Counted from the first letter of the stretch, positions 16,808-26,457 are shown. The stretch is DNA of 64,000 nucleotides from Solibacillus sp. FSL H8-0523 (GCF_038051985.1 NZ_CP150291.1:1426001-1490000); one strand, 5' to 3'. The notes: generated from the letters alone by a model not told the origin. A program made the numbers and translations.

Positions 16808-17347
16808 ATGTTTAAAAAATATTCACCGCGCTTAGTGTTTGCGCTTGTGGCAATTACGTTTATTGTCATTTCACCGATATTTGCCATTTTTATGCCGATG
16901 ACGGTTCCTGATTTATTTTTAACGGATCGCGGTTGGTTTTATATTTATTCATTTACCGGAAATGTGAAAGTAATTTTAATTGGCTTTGCGATTCTTGCGG
17001 CGGGTTTTGCGTTGCTGTCTTGGAAGCAGCATGTGGTAACGTATATTGGTTGTGTCGTACTTGTAGTGATTGGCGCGGCTACTGTCTATAGTTCAATTGA
17101 AAATTATACGGCCATTAACGAAACAGAAGTGCATAAAAATCAACTTATTGGTTCACAAACCCTACAGTGGTCTGAAATCGAAGTAGTTGAATTAGCGTTT
17201 GTGCCTGATTCGGTAGGGGAGTATATTTTCAAGGGCAAAAATGGCGAGGAAATAATTGTGGAAGAAGATAAAGTAACGGCAACGAGTTATATTTATCTGA
17301 TGGCACAAAAGCTAGAAGTGCCGTATAACGAGTACGAGAAGAAATAA
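16808..17347 (+). CDS. membrane protein with PH-like cytoplasmic tail, function unknown
   Basis: 179 residues. Three hydrophobic segments lie at about 8-30, 55-72 and 78-96. The C-terminal part (LQWSEIEVVELAF, EYIFKGKNGEEIIVEEDKV) has the strand pattern of bacterial PH-like domains found in stress-related membrane proteins. TTTGGAGGG is the ribosome binding site, and TATAAT at about 16762-16767 (-10) lies upstream. It is monocistronic. The function is unknown to me. Confidence 0.75.
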   Translation: MFKKYSPRLVFALVAITFIVISPIFAIFMPMTVPDLFLTDRGWFYIYSFTGNVKVILIGFAILAAGFALLSWKQHVVTYIGCVVLVVIGAATVYSSIENYTAINETEVHKNQLIGSQTLQWSEIEVVELAFVPDSVGEYIFKGKNGEEIIVEEDKVTATSYIYLMAQKLEVPYNEYEKK

Positions 17348-17475
17348 TATGTATGCGTGTGGAAAAATAATTCCATACGTATTTTTTAATTTATTAAATT
17401 CTGAAAATTGTAATATTTAACTGAATTTCCTATACTTAAAGTGTAGTCCATTTTACGAGAAGGGTAGGAGAGTTC

Positions 17476-18534
17476 ATGTTAGACAATGATTTTTACTCGC
17501 GCGAAAATATCGGACCTTATGAGTTTTTTGATGTTGGAGAATTTCAATTAGAAGAAGGTGGCGTTATTCCGTATTTGCAGCTTGCGTATGTAACGCATGG
17601 TGAATTAAATGCGGACAAATCGAATGCTATTTTGATTCCAACATGGTTTTCAGGGACAAGCCGTGATTGGGACAATTACATTGGACCAGGACGTGCACTA
17701 GATCCAGAAAAGTATTTTATTGTCGTTATTAATCAAATTGGTAATGGGGTTTCGACGTCTCCGCATAACAGCCCTGAACCAATTGCAATGGCGAATTTTC
17801 CACATGTGAGAATTGGTGATGATGTACGTGCGCAACATCAACTCATTACTGAAATGTTTGGCATTAAAGAGCTTGCGCTAGTTGTGGGCGGTTCAATGGG
17901 GGCACAGCAAACATATGAATGGGCTGTTCGTTATCCAGATATGGTGAAACGAGCTGCACCGATTGCAGGGACAGCAAAAAATACAGTACATGACTTCATT
18001 TTTACACAAACATTACTAGACGCCATTACATCAGACCCAGGTTGGAATGGGGGGAATTATTCTTCGCATACAGAAGTGGCAGATGGATTAAAACGCCATG
18101 CAGATATTTGGGCTGTGATGGGACTTAGTACAGAATTTTATCAACAAGAAAAGTGGAAGATGTTCGGGGTAGAAACAGCGGAACAATTTACTAATGGATT
18201 TTTACAGCCATTATTCCAATCGCTTGATCCAAATTCATTATTAACGATGGGATGGAAATGGCAACGGGGTGATGTGAGCCGTCATACTAATGGTGATTTG
18301 GCTGCCGCACTTGGGCGTATTACAGCCAAAGTAATTGTCATGCCAATTGATGAGGATATGTTCTTCCCAGTACGTGATTGTGCAGCAGAGCAAGCGTTAA
18401 TTCCAAATAGCGAATTGAAAATTATATCAAGCATTTGTGGACATTTCGGGTTGTTTGGCGCAGATGGAGCAGAGTACTTCAATCAAATAGATCAGCATTT
18501 AAGTGAACTACTTGCTTCAGAAGTAACGGTATAA
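17476..18534 (+). CDS. MetX-like alpha/beta-fold acyltransferase or hydrolase
   Basis: 352 residues of the homoserine O-acetyltransferase (MetX) branch of alpha/beta hydrolases. The nucleophile elbow is VVGGSMGAQQTYEWA (Ser near residue 140), the acid lies in MPIDEDMFFP and the base in SICGHFGLFG, giving a complete Ser-Asp-His triad. The early motif PTWFSGTSRDW differs from true MetX, so the substrate may not be homoserine; many such proteins are annotated only as alpha/beta-fold hydrolases. It is monocistronic, ended by a strong terminator. Confidence 0.85.
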   Translation: MLDNDFYSRENIGPYEFFDVGEFQLEEGGVIPYLQLAYVTHGELNADKSNAILIPTWFSGTSRDWDNYIGPGRALDPEKYFIVVINQIGNGVSTSPHNSPEPIAMANFPHVRIGDDVRAQHQLITEMFGIKELALVVGGSMGAQQTYEWAVRYPDMVKRAAPIAGTAKNTVHDFIFTQTLLDAITSDPGWNGGNYSSHTEVADGLKRHADIWAVMGLSTEFYQQEKWKMFGVETAEQFTNGFLQPLFQSLDPNSLLTMGWKWQRGDVSRHTNGDLAAALGRITAKVIVMPIDEDMFFPVRDCAAEQALIPNSELKIISSICGHFGLFGADGAEYFNQIDQHLSELLASEVTV

Positions 18535-18537
18535 TAA

Positions 18538-18575
18538 AAAGGCTAAAGGAAACGTACTAAATTCCTTTAGCCTTT
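18538..18575. terminator. bidirectional terminator
   Basis: A perfect 14-bp stem (AAAGGCTAAAGGAA at 18538-18551, TTCCTTTAGCCTTT at 18562-18575) lies between two converging genes. Confidence 0.9.
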
Positions 18576-18579
18576 CGCT

Positions 18580-19857
18580 TTAATCAAACGCCTCTTTCAA
18601 AGCACGTCCATCGGTTTCTCCAAGGGGTAAATCAAGCAAATAGGCGATCGTCGGGCCAATATCAACGACGCTCACTTCACCTAACGCAACACCCTGTTTA
18701 ACAGTTGGCCCAGCCATTATGAGATTACTTGTATAACCAGGCTTACTAGGAAGATAGCCGTGCGTTGCATAGACGTCACCTTGTGCATGTAAATCCACAA
18801 TGACCTCGCTTTTATAATCGTCGTCAAAACAAAAGCCAACACGTGCTTCAAGCATGACGTCAAAGCGCGGATCAACATGCAATGCCTCAAGAGCATGTTT
18901 GTCAAAAATCGCTTCAATCCCGTAGCGCTCCTCGCGTGCGGCATCGTGTAAAATCTGTATCGCTAATTCAAACGCTTCTGTATCACCAGGTCGGACATGT
19001 AAATACGCTGAACCACCTGCAGCCTGCACATAAGCACGCCAATGCGGCATACCATCGAGTTCAAATATTAACCCCTGATCGGCAAATAAACGATTCAAAT
19101 ACACCTTATAGCGCACATCTAATTGACTATGATCTCCAACGACGATGAAAGTTGTATCCTTATATGTGCCAGCCTCTTTTGTTGCGTGAATGATGTCGCC
19201 AATCCGACGATCCATCCGTGCAAGTACCTCATCAATATGCGCACCACGTGTACCTTTTAAATGTTTGCTGTCATCTAAATCAATTAAATGCAGTAGTAAC
19301 AGTTCTGGCTTTTTGTTTTTAATCGTATCGACTGCACAAAGGGTTGTGAAATCATCTAAATACGGTTGCTCGATACCTTGCCGCACCTTGCCATATCTCA
19401 GCTCGAGTGCCAGTGTATAGAGCTTACTGCCGCTTTTTAAAATTTTCAGTGCCTGGTTTTCACCACGCACCGCACGAATTTCAGGGATGTTATACGTAAT
19501 CGGTGCTTTGCCTGATACCGGCCACAAAAGCGCGGCGGTTTTTAATCCTTTTTTTCGAGCTGCCTCGAAAATGGTCGGGCTTTTGATATCGCGTAAAAAC
19601 CAGTGCCAGTCCTGATCGTTTTCAGGGACAAATGGTTGGAATGGGTTGTTGTGAAAAACGTGGTGCTTATCCGGATAGTTGCCGGTTACGTACGATGAAT
19701 GAATCACATACGTTAAGGTCGGATACACACTTTTCACCTGTGTTGTAGTCGTACCGCGCGTAATTAAGCTATTTAAATGGGGCAGCTTGCTTGCGGCTGC
19801 CCAGTTGTCCTGTGAAAAGGCATCGTAGGATATTACGATACAGTGTTTTTTTCCCAT
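18580..19857 (-). CDS. alkaline-phosphatase-superfamily phosphodiesterase/nucleotide pyrophosphatase
   Basis: 425 residues of the type I phosphodiesterase/nucleotide pyrophosphatase family. The N-terminal metal site is in IVISYDAFSQDNW. The catalytic threonine lies in SVYPTLTYVIHSSYVTGNYP, followed by DKHHVFHNNPF. Further metal ligands are in LLHLIDLDDSKH, VVGDHSQLDV and the late YATHGYLPS. No signal peptide is seen, so it acts in the cytoplasm. It starts 4 bases after the stop of the UMF1 transporter gene with CGAGGTAA as binding site, so the two form an operon, possibly import plus hydrolysis of a phosphodiester compound (inference). Confidence 0.88.
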   Translation of the reverse strand: MGKKHCIVISYDAFSQDNWAAASKLPHLNSLITRGTTTTQVKSVYPTLTYVIHSSYVTGNYPDKHHVFHNNPFQPFVPENDQDWHWFLRDIKSPTIFEAARKKGLKTAALLWPVSGKAPITYNIPEIRAVRGENQALKILKSGSKLYTLALELRYGKVRQGIEQPYLDDFTTLCAVDTIKNKKPELLLLHLIDLDDSKHLKGTRGAHIDEVLARMDRRIGDIIHATKEAGTYKDTTFIVVGDHSQLDVRYKVYLNRLFADQGLIFELDGMPHWRAYVQAAGGSAYLHVRPGDTEAFELAIQILHDAAREERYGIEAIFDKHALEALHVDPRFDVMLEARVGFCFDDDYKSEVIVDLHAQGDVYATHGYLPSKPGYTSNLIMAGPTVKQGVALGEVSVVDIGPTIAYLLDLPLGETDGRALKEAFD

Positions 19858-19861
19858 AACA

Positions 19862-21109
19862 TTACCTCGCTGTCTGTTGGCGCGTCGTAGCGTCCTTTGG
19901 TAGCATTAAAAAGACGATTAACCCTAAAATGAATAATGGAATAATCGATAAAATACTGTATTTCGCAACGCCTGTTAATGTTGTTGTCAGCGCCATTAAA
20001 AATGGTCCGATAATGGCTGCAAACTTCCCAAATATATTATAAAAGCCAAAAAATTCATTGGAACGTTCTTTCGGAATAATTTTTCCGTAATACGAACGAC
20101 TCAGCGCTTGAATTCCGCCTTGTGCTGAACCAATCATCACACCAAGCACGAAAATATGCCACATTTCTGAAATGAAAAACGCGGCAATACACGCGATGAT
20201 ATACGTACTTATGCCGACTATAATCATCGTGCGAGTTGAATATTTTTTCGCGAGTGAGCCGTACAGAAGCGCACACGGGAACGCGACAATTTGAATGACG
20301 AGTAAAATTCCTAGAAGCATAAACATATCAAGTGAATCCGCACCGAGCACACTTGTCGCATACGGCACGACCATTTTAATAATCGTATCAACACCGTCAA
20401 TGTATAAGAAGTAAGCAATTAAAAATAGGAAGACGATTTTATAATCTTTAATTTGCATAAATGTACTGCCGAGACGTTTAAAGCTATTGCCAATTGGATT
20501 AGGCTCCGGCTCGATATAATGACGCTGCTTTACATCCTTAATCATCGGAATTGTCAGTAACCCCCACCAAAGCGCTGTAATGAAAAAGCCGATTTGATAG
20601 CCGATTGCTTTGTCCATACCCATTACGAAAATGACGACTAAGCTGATAGCGAATGGAATACAGCTGGCAATATAGCCAAATGCAAAGCCAGAAGTTGATA
20701 CTTTATCCATCTTTTCATCGGTTGTAACGTCCACTAAAAACGAGTCATAGAAAATATTTGCCCCAGCGAAACCAACACACGATAAAATGTACATGACAAT
20801 GAGGAGCTGCCACTGTCCGCTTTCTGGTGCGATAAACGCGAATGAAAGCGTAGATATAATGCCGACTAGCGCGAAAAACGTAAAGAACCGCTTTTTCTTG
20901 TCCTTGTAGTCTGCAAAGGCGCCAAGCATCGGACTAAGCACGGCAACTAAGATGCTGGCAAGTGAATTAAAATAGCCCAAGTCCATGTTGTTGACCCCGT
21001 TAAACATGCCGAAGACAATTGGAAACAGCGCGGTTGTAATCGCCATTGAATAGGCAGAGTTCCCACAATCGTAAAGGATCCATGATTTTTCCTCTTTTGT
21101 AAGCTTCAA
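19862..21109 (-). CDS. UMF1-family MFS transporter
   Basis: 415 residues from a TTG at 21109, chosen because GGGAGG lies 8 bases upstream; the open frame extends 16 codons further without a ribosome site. The family start EEKSWILYDCGNSAYSMAI is typical of UMF1/ATG22-like transporters. About 12 membrane segments and the motif GAFADYKDKKKRFF after helix 2 are seen. ATG22-like proteins export amino acids from yeast vacuoles; bacterial substrates are not established. It is co-transcribed with the downstream phosphodiesterase. Confidence 0.87.
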   Translation of the reverse strand: MKLTKEEKSWILYDCGNSAYSMAITTALFPIVFGMFNGVNNMDLGYFNSLASILVAVLSPMLGAFADYKDKKKRFFTFFALVGIISTLSFAFIAPESGQWQLLIVMYILSCVGFAGANIFYDSFLVDVTTDEKMDKVSTSGFAFGYIASCIPFAISLVVIFVMGMDKAIGYQIGFFITALWWGLLTIPMIKDVKQRHYIEPEPNPIGNSFKRLGSTFMQIKDYKIVFLFLIAYFLYIDGVDTIIKMVVPYATSVLGADSLDMFMLLGILLVIQIVAFPCALLYGSLAKKYSTRTMIIVGISTYIIACIAAFFISEMWHIFVLGVMIGSAQGGIQALSRSYYGKIIPKERSNEFFGFYNIFGKFAAIIGPFLMALTTTLTGVAKYSILSIIPLFILGLIVFLMLPKDATTRQQTAR

Positions 21110-21439
21110 ACGTATCAACCTCCCATCATAATAATAGTTGCCGCATGCGCGACGCAAAAAATAATGAGTTCTTTGAAATAGTATACCATTTCGATGGAAA
21201 GTTATTGGAATTATAGTGGTTTATTTACAGAAAATAAATATAGGAGAAACAGACGTGACTTACTTGAAAGAAGGGGTAAGATGCAGCGTTTATTATTGGA
21301 AGTGAATGGATTATCTTGAGCGGTCACTTGATCAGATAGTAGCTTTTTGTAATTGCTATCCCCTAAAATATCTAGCGACCATATACAAAAGTGAAATTTT
21401 TTACTATTCTTAACTTATTAAGGGTATGGGGTGAGTAAA
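21110..21439. other. spacer between divergent genes
   Basis: No gene is supported. A GTG at about 21255 with GGAG upstream opens only a 16-codon frame (VTYLKEGVRCSV start). The left end should hold the promoter of the UMF1 operon and the right end that of the quinone reductase. Confidence 0.4.
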
Positions 21440-22414
21440 TTGAAAGCGATCGAAATGAAAAACTTTGGACCATCAGAAAATTTACAGCTAGCAGATGTGA
21501 CGTTACGACCGATTGAACCGACCGAAGTGAAAGTAAGAGTATATGCAGCAGGTGTCAATCCGAGTGATGTCTATACGTCAACAGGTACATATGCCATCAA
21601 ACCAGCTTTACCATATACGCCGGGATTAGACGGTGCAGGCGTAGTAGAGGAAATTGGTGCGCTTGTGAAGGATGTACAAGTGGGCGACCGTGTATTTGTC
21701 GCAAGCCTTCCGGGTAAAACGACAGGAACGTTTGCACAGATGGTCATTTGTGATGCGCATTTTGTGATGCAGCTGCCAGAGCATATTAGCTTTGAACAAG
21801 GCGCGGCACTTGGTATCCCGGCATTAACGGCGTTTCGTGCCGTTGTGCAAAAGGGACATGTCGAGGCGTATCATACCGTGCTCATACACGGGGCAAGTGG
21901 CGCGGTTGGCTTACAGGCCGTGCAAATTGCGAAATCGATTGGTGCGCTTGTCATTGGAACAGCTAGTCGTGAGGAAGGGAAAGCTCTAGTGAAAGCGGCT
22001 GGTGCGGATTATGTCGTGGATCATTTAACCCCTGACAATGTGGAAGCGGTACTTGAATTAACGAATGGCAATAGACCTGACATCATCATTGAATTTTTAG
22101 CGAATGAAAATTTAGCAACGGATTTACAGCTCATTGCAGAGTTTGGCAAAATTATTATAGTTGGTAACCGCGGGGAAGTGACGATTAATCCGCGTGTCAT
22201 TATGCAAAAGGAATGTGACGTGACGGGTATGGTGCTGTTTAATTTAACAGATGATATGCACCATGTGTTGATGACGAGCGTGACGATGCTACTGAATGCA
22301 AATAAACTAACACCAATTGTTGGCCACAGATACGCACTAGCTGATGTAGGGCAAGCATTTGATGCAGTCATGGCTGGCGAGCATAATGGGAAAGTAATAC
22401 TAACAATCGAATAA
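21440..22414 (+). CDS. NADPH:quinone reductase-type medium-chain dehydrogenase
   Basis: About 324 residues. The TTG at 21440 is preferred because GGGGTGAG sits 5 bases upstream and gives the family start MKAIEMKNFG. Medium-chain dehydrogenase/reductase fold: AGVNPSDVYTSTGTY, GLDGAGVVEEIGA and the nucleotide-binding HGASGAVGLQAVQIAKSIGA (residues about 150-170). The structural and catalytic zinc ligands of alcohol dehydrogenases are missing, which places it with zinc-free quinone oxidoreductases. It is monocistronic. Confidence 0.88.
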   Translation: MKAIEMKNFGPSENLQLADVTLRPIEPTEVKVRVYAAGVNPSDVYTSTGTYAIKPALPYTPGLDGAGVVEEIGALVKDVQVGDRVFVASLPGKTTGTFAQMVICDAHFVMQLPEHISFEQGAALGIPALTAFRAVVQKGHVEAYHTVLIHGASGAVGLQAVQIAKSIGALVIGTASREEGKALVKAAGADYVVDHLTPDNVEAVLELTNGNRPDIIIEFLANENLATDLQLIAEFGKIIIVGNRGEVTINPRVIMQKECDVTGMVLFNLTDDMHHVLMTSVTMLLNANKLTPIVGHRYALADVGQAFDAVMAGEHNGKVILTIE

Positions 22415-22423
22415 AAAGTAGAG

Positions 22424-22462
22424 CCGTCCATTTGAATTGTAATCAAATAGGCGGTTTTTTTT
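22424..22462 (+). terminator. terminator after the quinone reductase gene
   Basis: A 12-bp stem with one mismatch (22424-22435 with 22443-22454) is followed by eight T. Confidence 0.88.
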
Positions 22463-22509
22463 GTTTAACACCATAACATAGGTTGCTTTTTCTAATAGAA
22501 TTTTACTTG

Positions 22510-22600
22510 ATTGATTTGCGGGCTACGGCATGAAAGCATTAGAGCCACGCCCCCAGAAAAGCCTGCCCCGGAACGCAGTACAACGGACTTGGGGCTAAAA
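22510..22600. other. GC-rich intergenic segment
   Basis: About 90 bases, much richer in GC than the surroundings (GGGCTACGGCATG, CCACGCCCCCAG, GCCTGCCCCGGAACG). The composition and position resemble degenerate intergenic repeats common in Bacillaceae and Planococcaceae, but a second copy was not found in this window. Confidence 0.3.
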
Positions 22601-22683
22601 CCATCTCGAATCGTAAAGGAGCAGAACGAATTCAATTAGAAAAGTTTATTTTTTATCTTGTCATCCCCAACTGTCCAACTAAG

Positions 22684-24252
22684 GTGAAGAACAAAATAAT
22701 TAACAATAACGGTAGCTTAGGAGTAATTTCCATTCGATTTCCTAGTAATATGACATTGCATCCGAAAGACTGGTATGATGGAAGAGTATTTGTTAAAAAG
22801 GGAGCGAATGGATTGGGATTAAAAGAAGAACTAAAACGCGAAATGCGTAACGCAACAAATGATGTAGCAAAGGAAGTTGAAAAACACATTGTGCTTGATT
22901 TTGACGGGCACAAAATTGAATTTATAAATAAAATGCTCGAAGAAACGATACTTGTTGACGGCGAAGTCATTGCACAAAATGTTCGTCAGTCAATTTGGTC
23001 ACATATTATTCCGTATTCAAAATTAAAAGGAACGTTTACAGGGCGAGATGGCAAGGCACATAAAGTGTATGTTAAGGTTGGTGGCTTTATTAAGTTTCAT
23101 GTTGTCATTAAGGTGGATGGCAAGAAGCTACTGGCCGAAACTCAAACGCTCCAGCTGAATCCAGTACCGTGGAACAATAAAGAAGCGATTGTGCCGTATT
23201 TAGAGAAGCAATTTGCGGAGCACGGGAAAATTATAAATAAAGAGCTACCGGATGATGGATTATTATTCGACGAAAACCATCCACGTTTAGCACCAGGTTT
23301 TGGCGATCAACTAACGGATGAGCTCGTACTTGCCTCGTACCCGAAAAAACTCGTAAAGCTATTTACTGAGCAAATGAAAAATCCAACAGAGGCAACGCGA
23401 AAAGCAACATATGAAAAAATTCTAGAAGAAAAAGTGATTAGCTATTTCCAAGAATTTTTAGGTCATTTTACGGAAGTTGAAAAGGATGACAAGCAGGTAC
23501 AGCAAGAAGCGCTATGGCTACTTGACCATGCCGCGCACCGTGAAGTCGTGAAGTTTGCGTTGATGGTACTGGCGACTACGGATTGCGAGCCATTCAAAGA
23601 GCGCTTAAAGCTGATTGCCCTACATGAAGAATTCACGGGCGTGGCATTATTTGCTCTCTTTAATGCGACAGAGCGTGCAAATGCCACGATTTGGGACATC
23701 GCAAAACAGGTGACTGATTGGGGTAAGCTGGAGGCACTGAACTTTTTAGAGCCGGACCGTGAAGAAATCCGTCTTTGGTTTTTAACAGATGGCATTGACG
23801 AAACCGTACCAGGGAGCCAAGCCGCACTGCAATGCGCGGATAAAGGCAAGCTGGATATTGAACTACATGAAGATACCATTTCTGCTGAAGTATTCGAAGG
23901 CACGGGCAAGCTTATTTTAGCGTTGTTATATGAAGGTCAGTACCGTCAAATGGACGAATATGAGTATGCGGGCCAAGTGTTAATGCGCTTTACAAAGCAC
24001 GCAAAAAGACATGGCTTAACGATGCTGCATTTTTATACGCTCACGCAAATTGCAGCTTATGTAAATGAACCGGAAGATATTTGGGAAGGGCGCTTTGATT
24101 ACAACTGGAAGCCGCATGAAAAGCTAGCGGTAGAAACGGTGATTGAGGAAATTAGCCGTGATCCAAAGTGGTTAGAAGAAGCACAAGCCTATTTACAAGA
24201 CAACCCGGATAATGTAAGTGCGCTGGCAATCGTGAATTATTATAAAAAGTAA
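22684..24252 (+). CDS. large uncharacterised protein
   Basis: 522 residues from GTG at 22684; no family recognised. The N-terminal third (residues 1-160) is beta-rich with repeated short strands (GRVFVKKGANGLG, HKVYVKVGGFIKFHVVIKVDGKK). The rest is helical and repeat-like (EALWLLDHAAHREVVKFALM, EFTGVALFALFNATERAN), suggesting a HEAT-like solenoid. No signal peptide or membrane segment is seen. The GTG has no well-spaced ribosome site; a perfect AAAGGAG at 22615-22621 lies 8 bases before an in-frame ATT at 22630, so the true start may be that codon. Confidence 0.7.
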   Translation: MKNKIINNNGSLGVISIRFPSNMTLHPKDWYDGRVFVKKGANGLGLKEELKREMRNATNDVAKEVEKHIVLDFDGHKIEFINKMLEETILVDGEVIAQNVRQSIWSHIIPYSKLKGTFTGRDGKAHKVYVKVGGFIKFHVVIKVDGKKLLAETQTLQLNPVPWNNKEAIVPYLEKQFAEHGKIINKELPDDGLLFDENHPRLAPGFGDQLTDELVLASYPKKLVKLFTEQMKNPTEATRKATYEKILEEKVISYFQEFLGHFTEVEKDDKQVQQEALWLLDHAAHREVVKFALMVLATTDCEPFKERLKLIALHEEFTGVALFALFNATERANATIWDIAKQVTDWGKLEALNFLEPDREEIRLWFLTDGIDETVPGSQAALQCADKGKLDIELHEDTISAEVFEGTGKLILALLYEGQYRQMDEYEYAGQVLMRFTKHAKRHGLTMLHFYTLTQIAAYVNEPEDIWEGRFDYNWKPHEKLAVETVIEEISRDPKWLEEAQAYLQDNPDNVSALAIVNYYKK

Positions 24253-24271
24253 ATGTTCGAATTTTTTTGAA

Positions 24272-24541
24272 ACAAAAAGCGTTGATGAGGAAGAGTAAAT
24301 AGTTGAGCGTTTCATAGAGAGCTTTTGATAGTGGAAATAAAGCAAACAACGATTACTGAACAAGGCCTTTGAGCTAAAGTACCGAAAACTAGTAGGCTAC
24401 TTACGAGAGATGTACTCGTTACAACAGCAGCAGTATGAACCTGTAATGACCGAGGCAAATCGTGTGAGCGATTTGTAAATTTAGGTGGTAACACGAATTT
24501 TTCGTCCTAATCGCATTTTGCGGTTAGGGCGTTTTTTGTTT
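24272..24541 (+). ncRNA. T-box riboswitch leader (probable threonine specifier), orphan
   Basis: Stem I features are GATGAGGAAGAGTAAATAG at 24284 and AGAGAGC at about 24315, then GAACAAGGCCTTTGAGC, where T-boxes place GAAC after the specifier; the codon just before it is ACT (24355-24357), i.e. threonine. The T-box sequence AGGTGGTAACACGA is at 24483-24496. The terminator is a 13-bp stem (24503-24515 with 24519-24531, loop TTT) followed by TTTTTT. No aminoacyl-tRNA synthetase or amino-acid gene follows; the next gene is a diguanylate cyclase 350 bases on. The specifier reading is inference. Confidence 0.85.
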
Positions 24542-24888
24542 TTTTGTATGTTTTGAGGGTACGTTGGGAAAACGGATGCATACAGCGGGGCGCTTTTGAA
24601 AGGGAGAATTTCACCAATTTGTAGGGAAAAAGATGTGAGGGTATGTCTTTTAAAATCTTCTAATTTCTGAAAGGAGACGATACATGCAAGTAACAAGATA
24701 AGTGAGGATGGGTGAGCACTGGTGATTGAATCACTAACAAGCATAAGAAAATAATATTGTAAATAAGAAACCATATGATAACATTACGAGTGTACATACT
24801 AAAAAATGGATTTTTTAATTTACGTAATTACATAATCACCCATATCGTTTAGTATTTACAGATAGACTCTATCGGAGGAATTCACATT
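24542..24888. other. spacer after the T-box with a five-codon minigene
   Basis: No real gene is seen. AAGGAG at 24670-24675 is correctly spaced before an ATG at 24684, but the frame ends after five codons (MQVTR, stop 24699-24701). It may be the broken start of the gene once controlled by the T-box. The promoter of the next gene lies in the AT-rich right part. Confidence 0.45.
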
Positions 24889-26457
24889 ATGAGCTATAAC
24901 TTTATACTTTCATCCATTTTATTTCTTTTTATTTTTTGCTTCATGATATTGCTATATTATGCTTGGCAAAATAGAGAAAGCCCTATTTCTATTAGTTATG
25001 GCTTAGGTGTGATAGCTGCTTTCTTTTATACATTTGGATATGCTTTTCAACTTTTAAGTACGACAATTGATCAGATGATGTTTTGGATACATATTCAATA
25101 TATAGGTATTCCTTTTGCACCGATTATTTGGGTAATCATGATATTACAATTCACAGGTAATGAAAGATTTTTGACGAAAAAAACGATAGCTTTATTATCA
25201 ATCGGTCCACTCTATACGTTAAGTGCCCATTTTACAAATGAATGGCATCATTTATTTTATAAGAGCGCTGCTTTAGATTTTTCTCAAGGATTTCCACTTA
25301 TTATTTTAGATAGAGGTCCATTATTTTATATACATATTGGCTATGTATATAGCTACCATTTAGTTGGTATAGCAATATTAGTCTACTTTTATTTTAAGTC
25401 AAATAAAGAAAGAAAAAAGCAAGCAGCCCTTATGTTGATCGGCTCTTTGTTTGTATTTGGTTTTCCATTCATCCATTCAATGGGTGCTATAAAAGTACCA
25501 ATCGATATATCTCCTTTTGGACTTGTATTTTCTTCTTTATTTTACTTATGGGGAATTTACCAATTTAATCTGCTGAAATTATCCCCTCTAGCTATGAAAA
25601 AAGTTTTTGAATCCATAAATGATGCTGTAATTATTTTTGATATAGATAATAATTTAAAAATCTATAATAAATCTGCTAATAGATTGTTTGAACAATTACC
25701 TAATAAAAAGTTGATTGGTAACTCGGCAGCAAAAGTACTATCTCATTTCCCCCCTCTAGTACAATTTATTGAGCGTAAATCAGAAATAGATAGCTTAACA
25801 ACACAATCAATGCAACTGAGAGAAAAGTATTATAATGTTCATTTTTCATTTGTAAATGGAAATAATAATAAGCCAATTGGCAAAATGTTTATATTGCATG
25901 ACATTACAGAATCTATAAAATACGAGGAAAGTTTACGTGAGCAATCCAAACAATATGAATATTTAGCCCATCACGACATACTAACAGGACTATATAATCG
26001 TACTTATTTTGAAGAAGAAGTAAAACGAAAGTTGGCACAGTCCAGAAAAAAAGATGCTGCATTAATGCTATGTGATTTAAACTTTTTTAAAGAAATCAAT
26101 GATGTATACGGCCATCTAACAGGAGATAATGTGTTAGTTTTCACAGCAAAGTGCTGGCGTGAAAATTTACCAAATCCCCATATATTAGCACGTTTAGGTG
26201 GCGATGAATTTATTATGTTTTTTGAGCAAATTGAATCAAAGGAAAAGTTTATAAAGCAAATAAATGAGGTACGTTATGTATTCCAGGAGAACTTGTATAA
26301 GCAAGACGACATCGAAATTGAAGTTGTGCCAAGTATTGGAGTTGCTTTTATTGAAGAAGATGGTATGGATTATGAGTTTCTTTATCATACTTGCGATACG
26401 CGTATGTATGAGGATAAAAAGAATATAAAAGAACAGTATTTAATGAAAAAAGTGTAG
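24889..26457 (+). CDS. membrane diguanylate cyclase with 7TM sensor, PAS and GGDEF domains
   Basis: 522 residues. Seven hydrophobic segments in residues 1-225 form a histidine-kinase-type 7TM sensor region (YGLGVIAAFFYTFGYAF, IQYIGIPFAPIIWVIMILQF). A PAS domain follows at about 235-340 (AVIIFDIDNNLKIYNKSANR), then a GGDEF domain at about 355-520 with HDILTGLYNRTYF and the active loop RLGGDEF at about 435-441. The loop is intact, so it should make cyclic di-GMP. No RxxD inhibitory site precedes the loop. CGGAGGAATTCACATT precedes the ATG. Codon use is more AT-rich than that of its neighbours. Confidence 0.92.
   Translation: MSYNFILSSILFLFIFCFMILLYYAWQNRESPISISYGLGVIAAFFYTFGYAFQLLSTTIDQMMFWIHIQYIGIPFAPIIWVIMILQFTGNERFLTKKTIALLSIGPLYTLSAHFTNEWHHLFYKSAALDFSQGFPLIILDRGPLFYIHIGYVYSYHLVGIAILVYFYFKSNKERKKQAALMLIGSLFVFGFPFIHSMGAIKVPIDISPFGLVFSSLFYLWGIYQFNLLKLSPLAMKKVFESINDAVIIFDIDNNLKIYNKSANRLFEQLPNKKLIGNSAAKVLSHFPPLVQFIERKSEIDSLTTQSMQLREKYYNVHFSFVNGNNNKPIGKMFILHDITESIKYEESLREQSKQYEYLAHHDILTGLYNRTYFEEEVKRKLAQSRKKDAALMLCDLNFFKEINDVYGHLTGDNVLVFTAKCWRENLPNPHILARLGGDEFIMFFEQIESKEKFIKQINEVRYVFQENLYKQDDIEIEVVPSIGVAFIEEDGMDYEFLYHTCDTRMYEDKKNIKEQYLMKKV

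Noticed and set aside
24889-26457. Product-inhibition I-site in the diguanylate cyclase
   Set aside because: The RxxD motif expected a few residues before RLGGDEF is absent.
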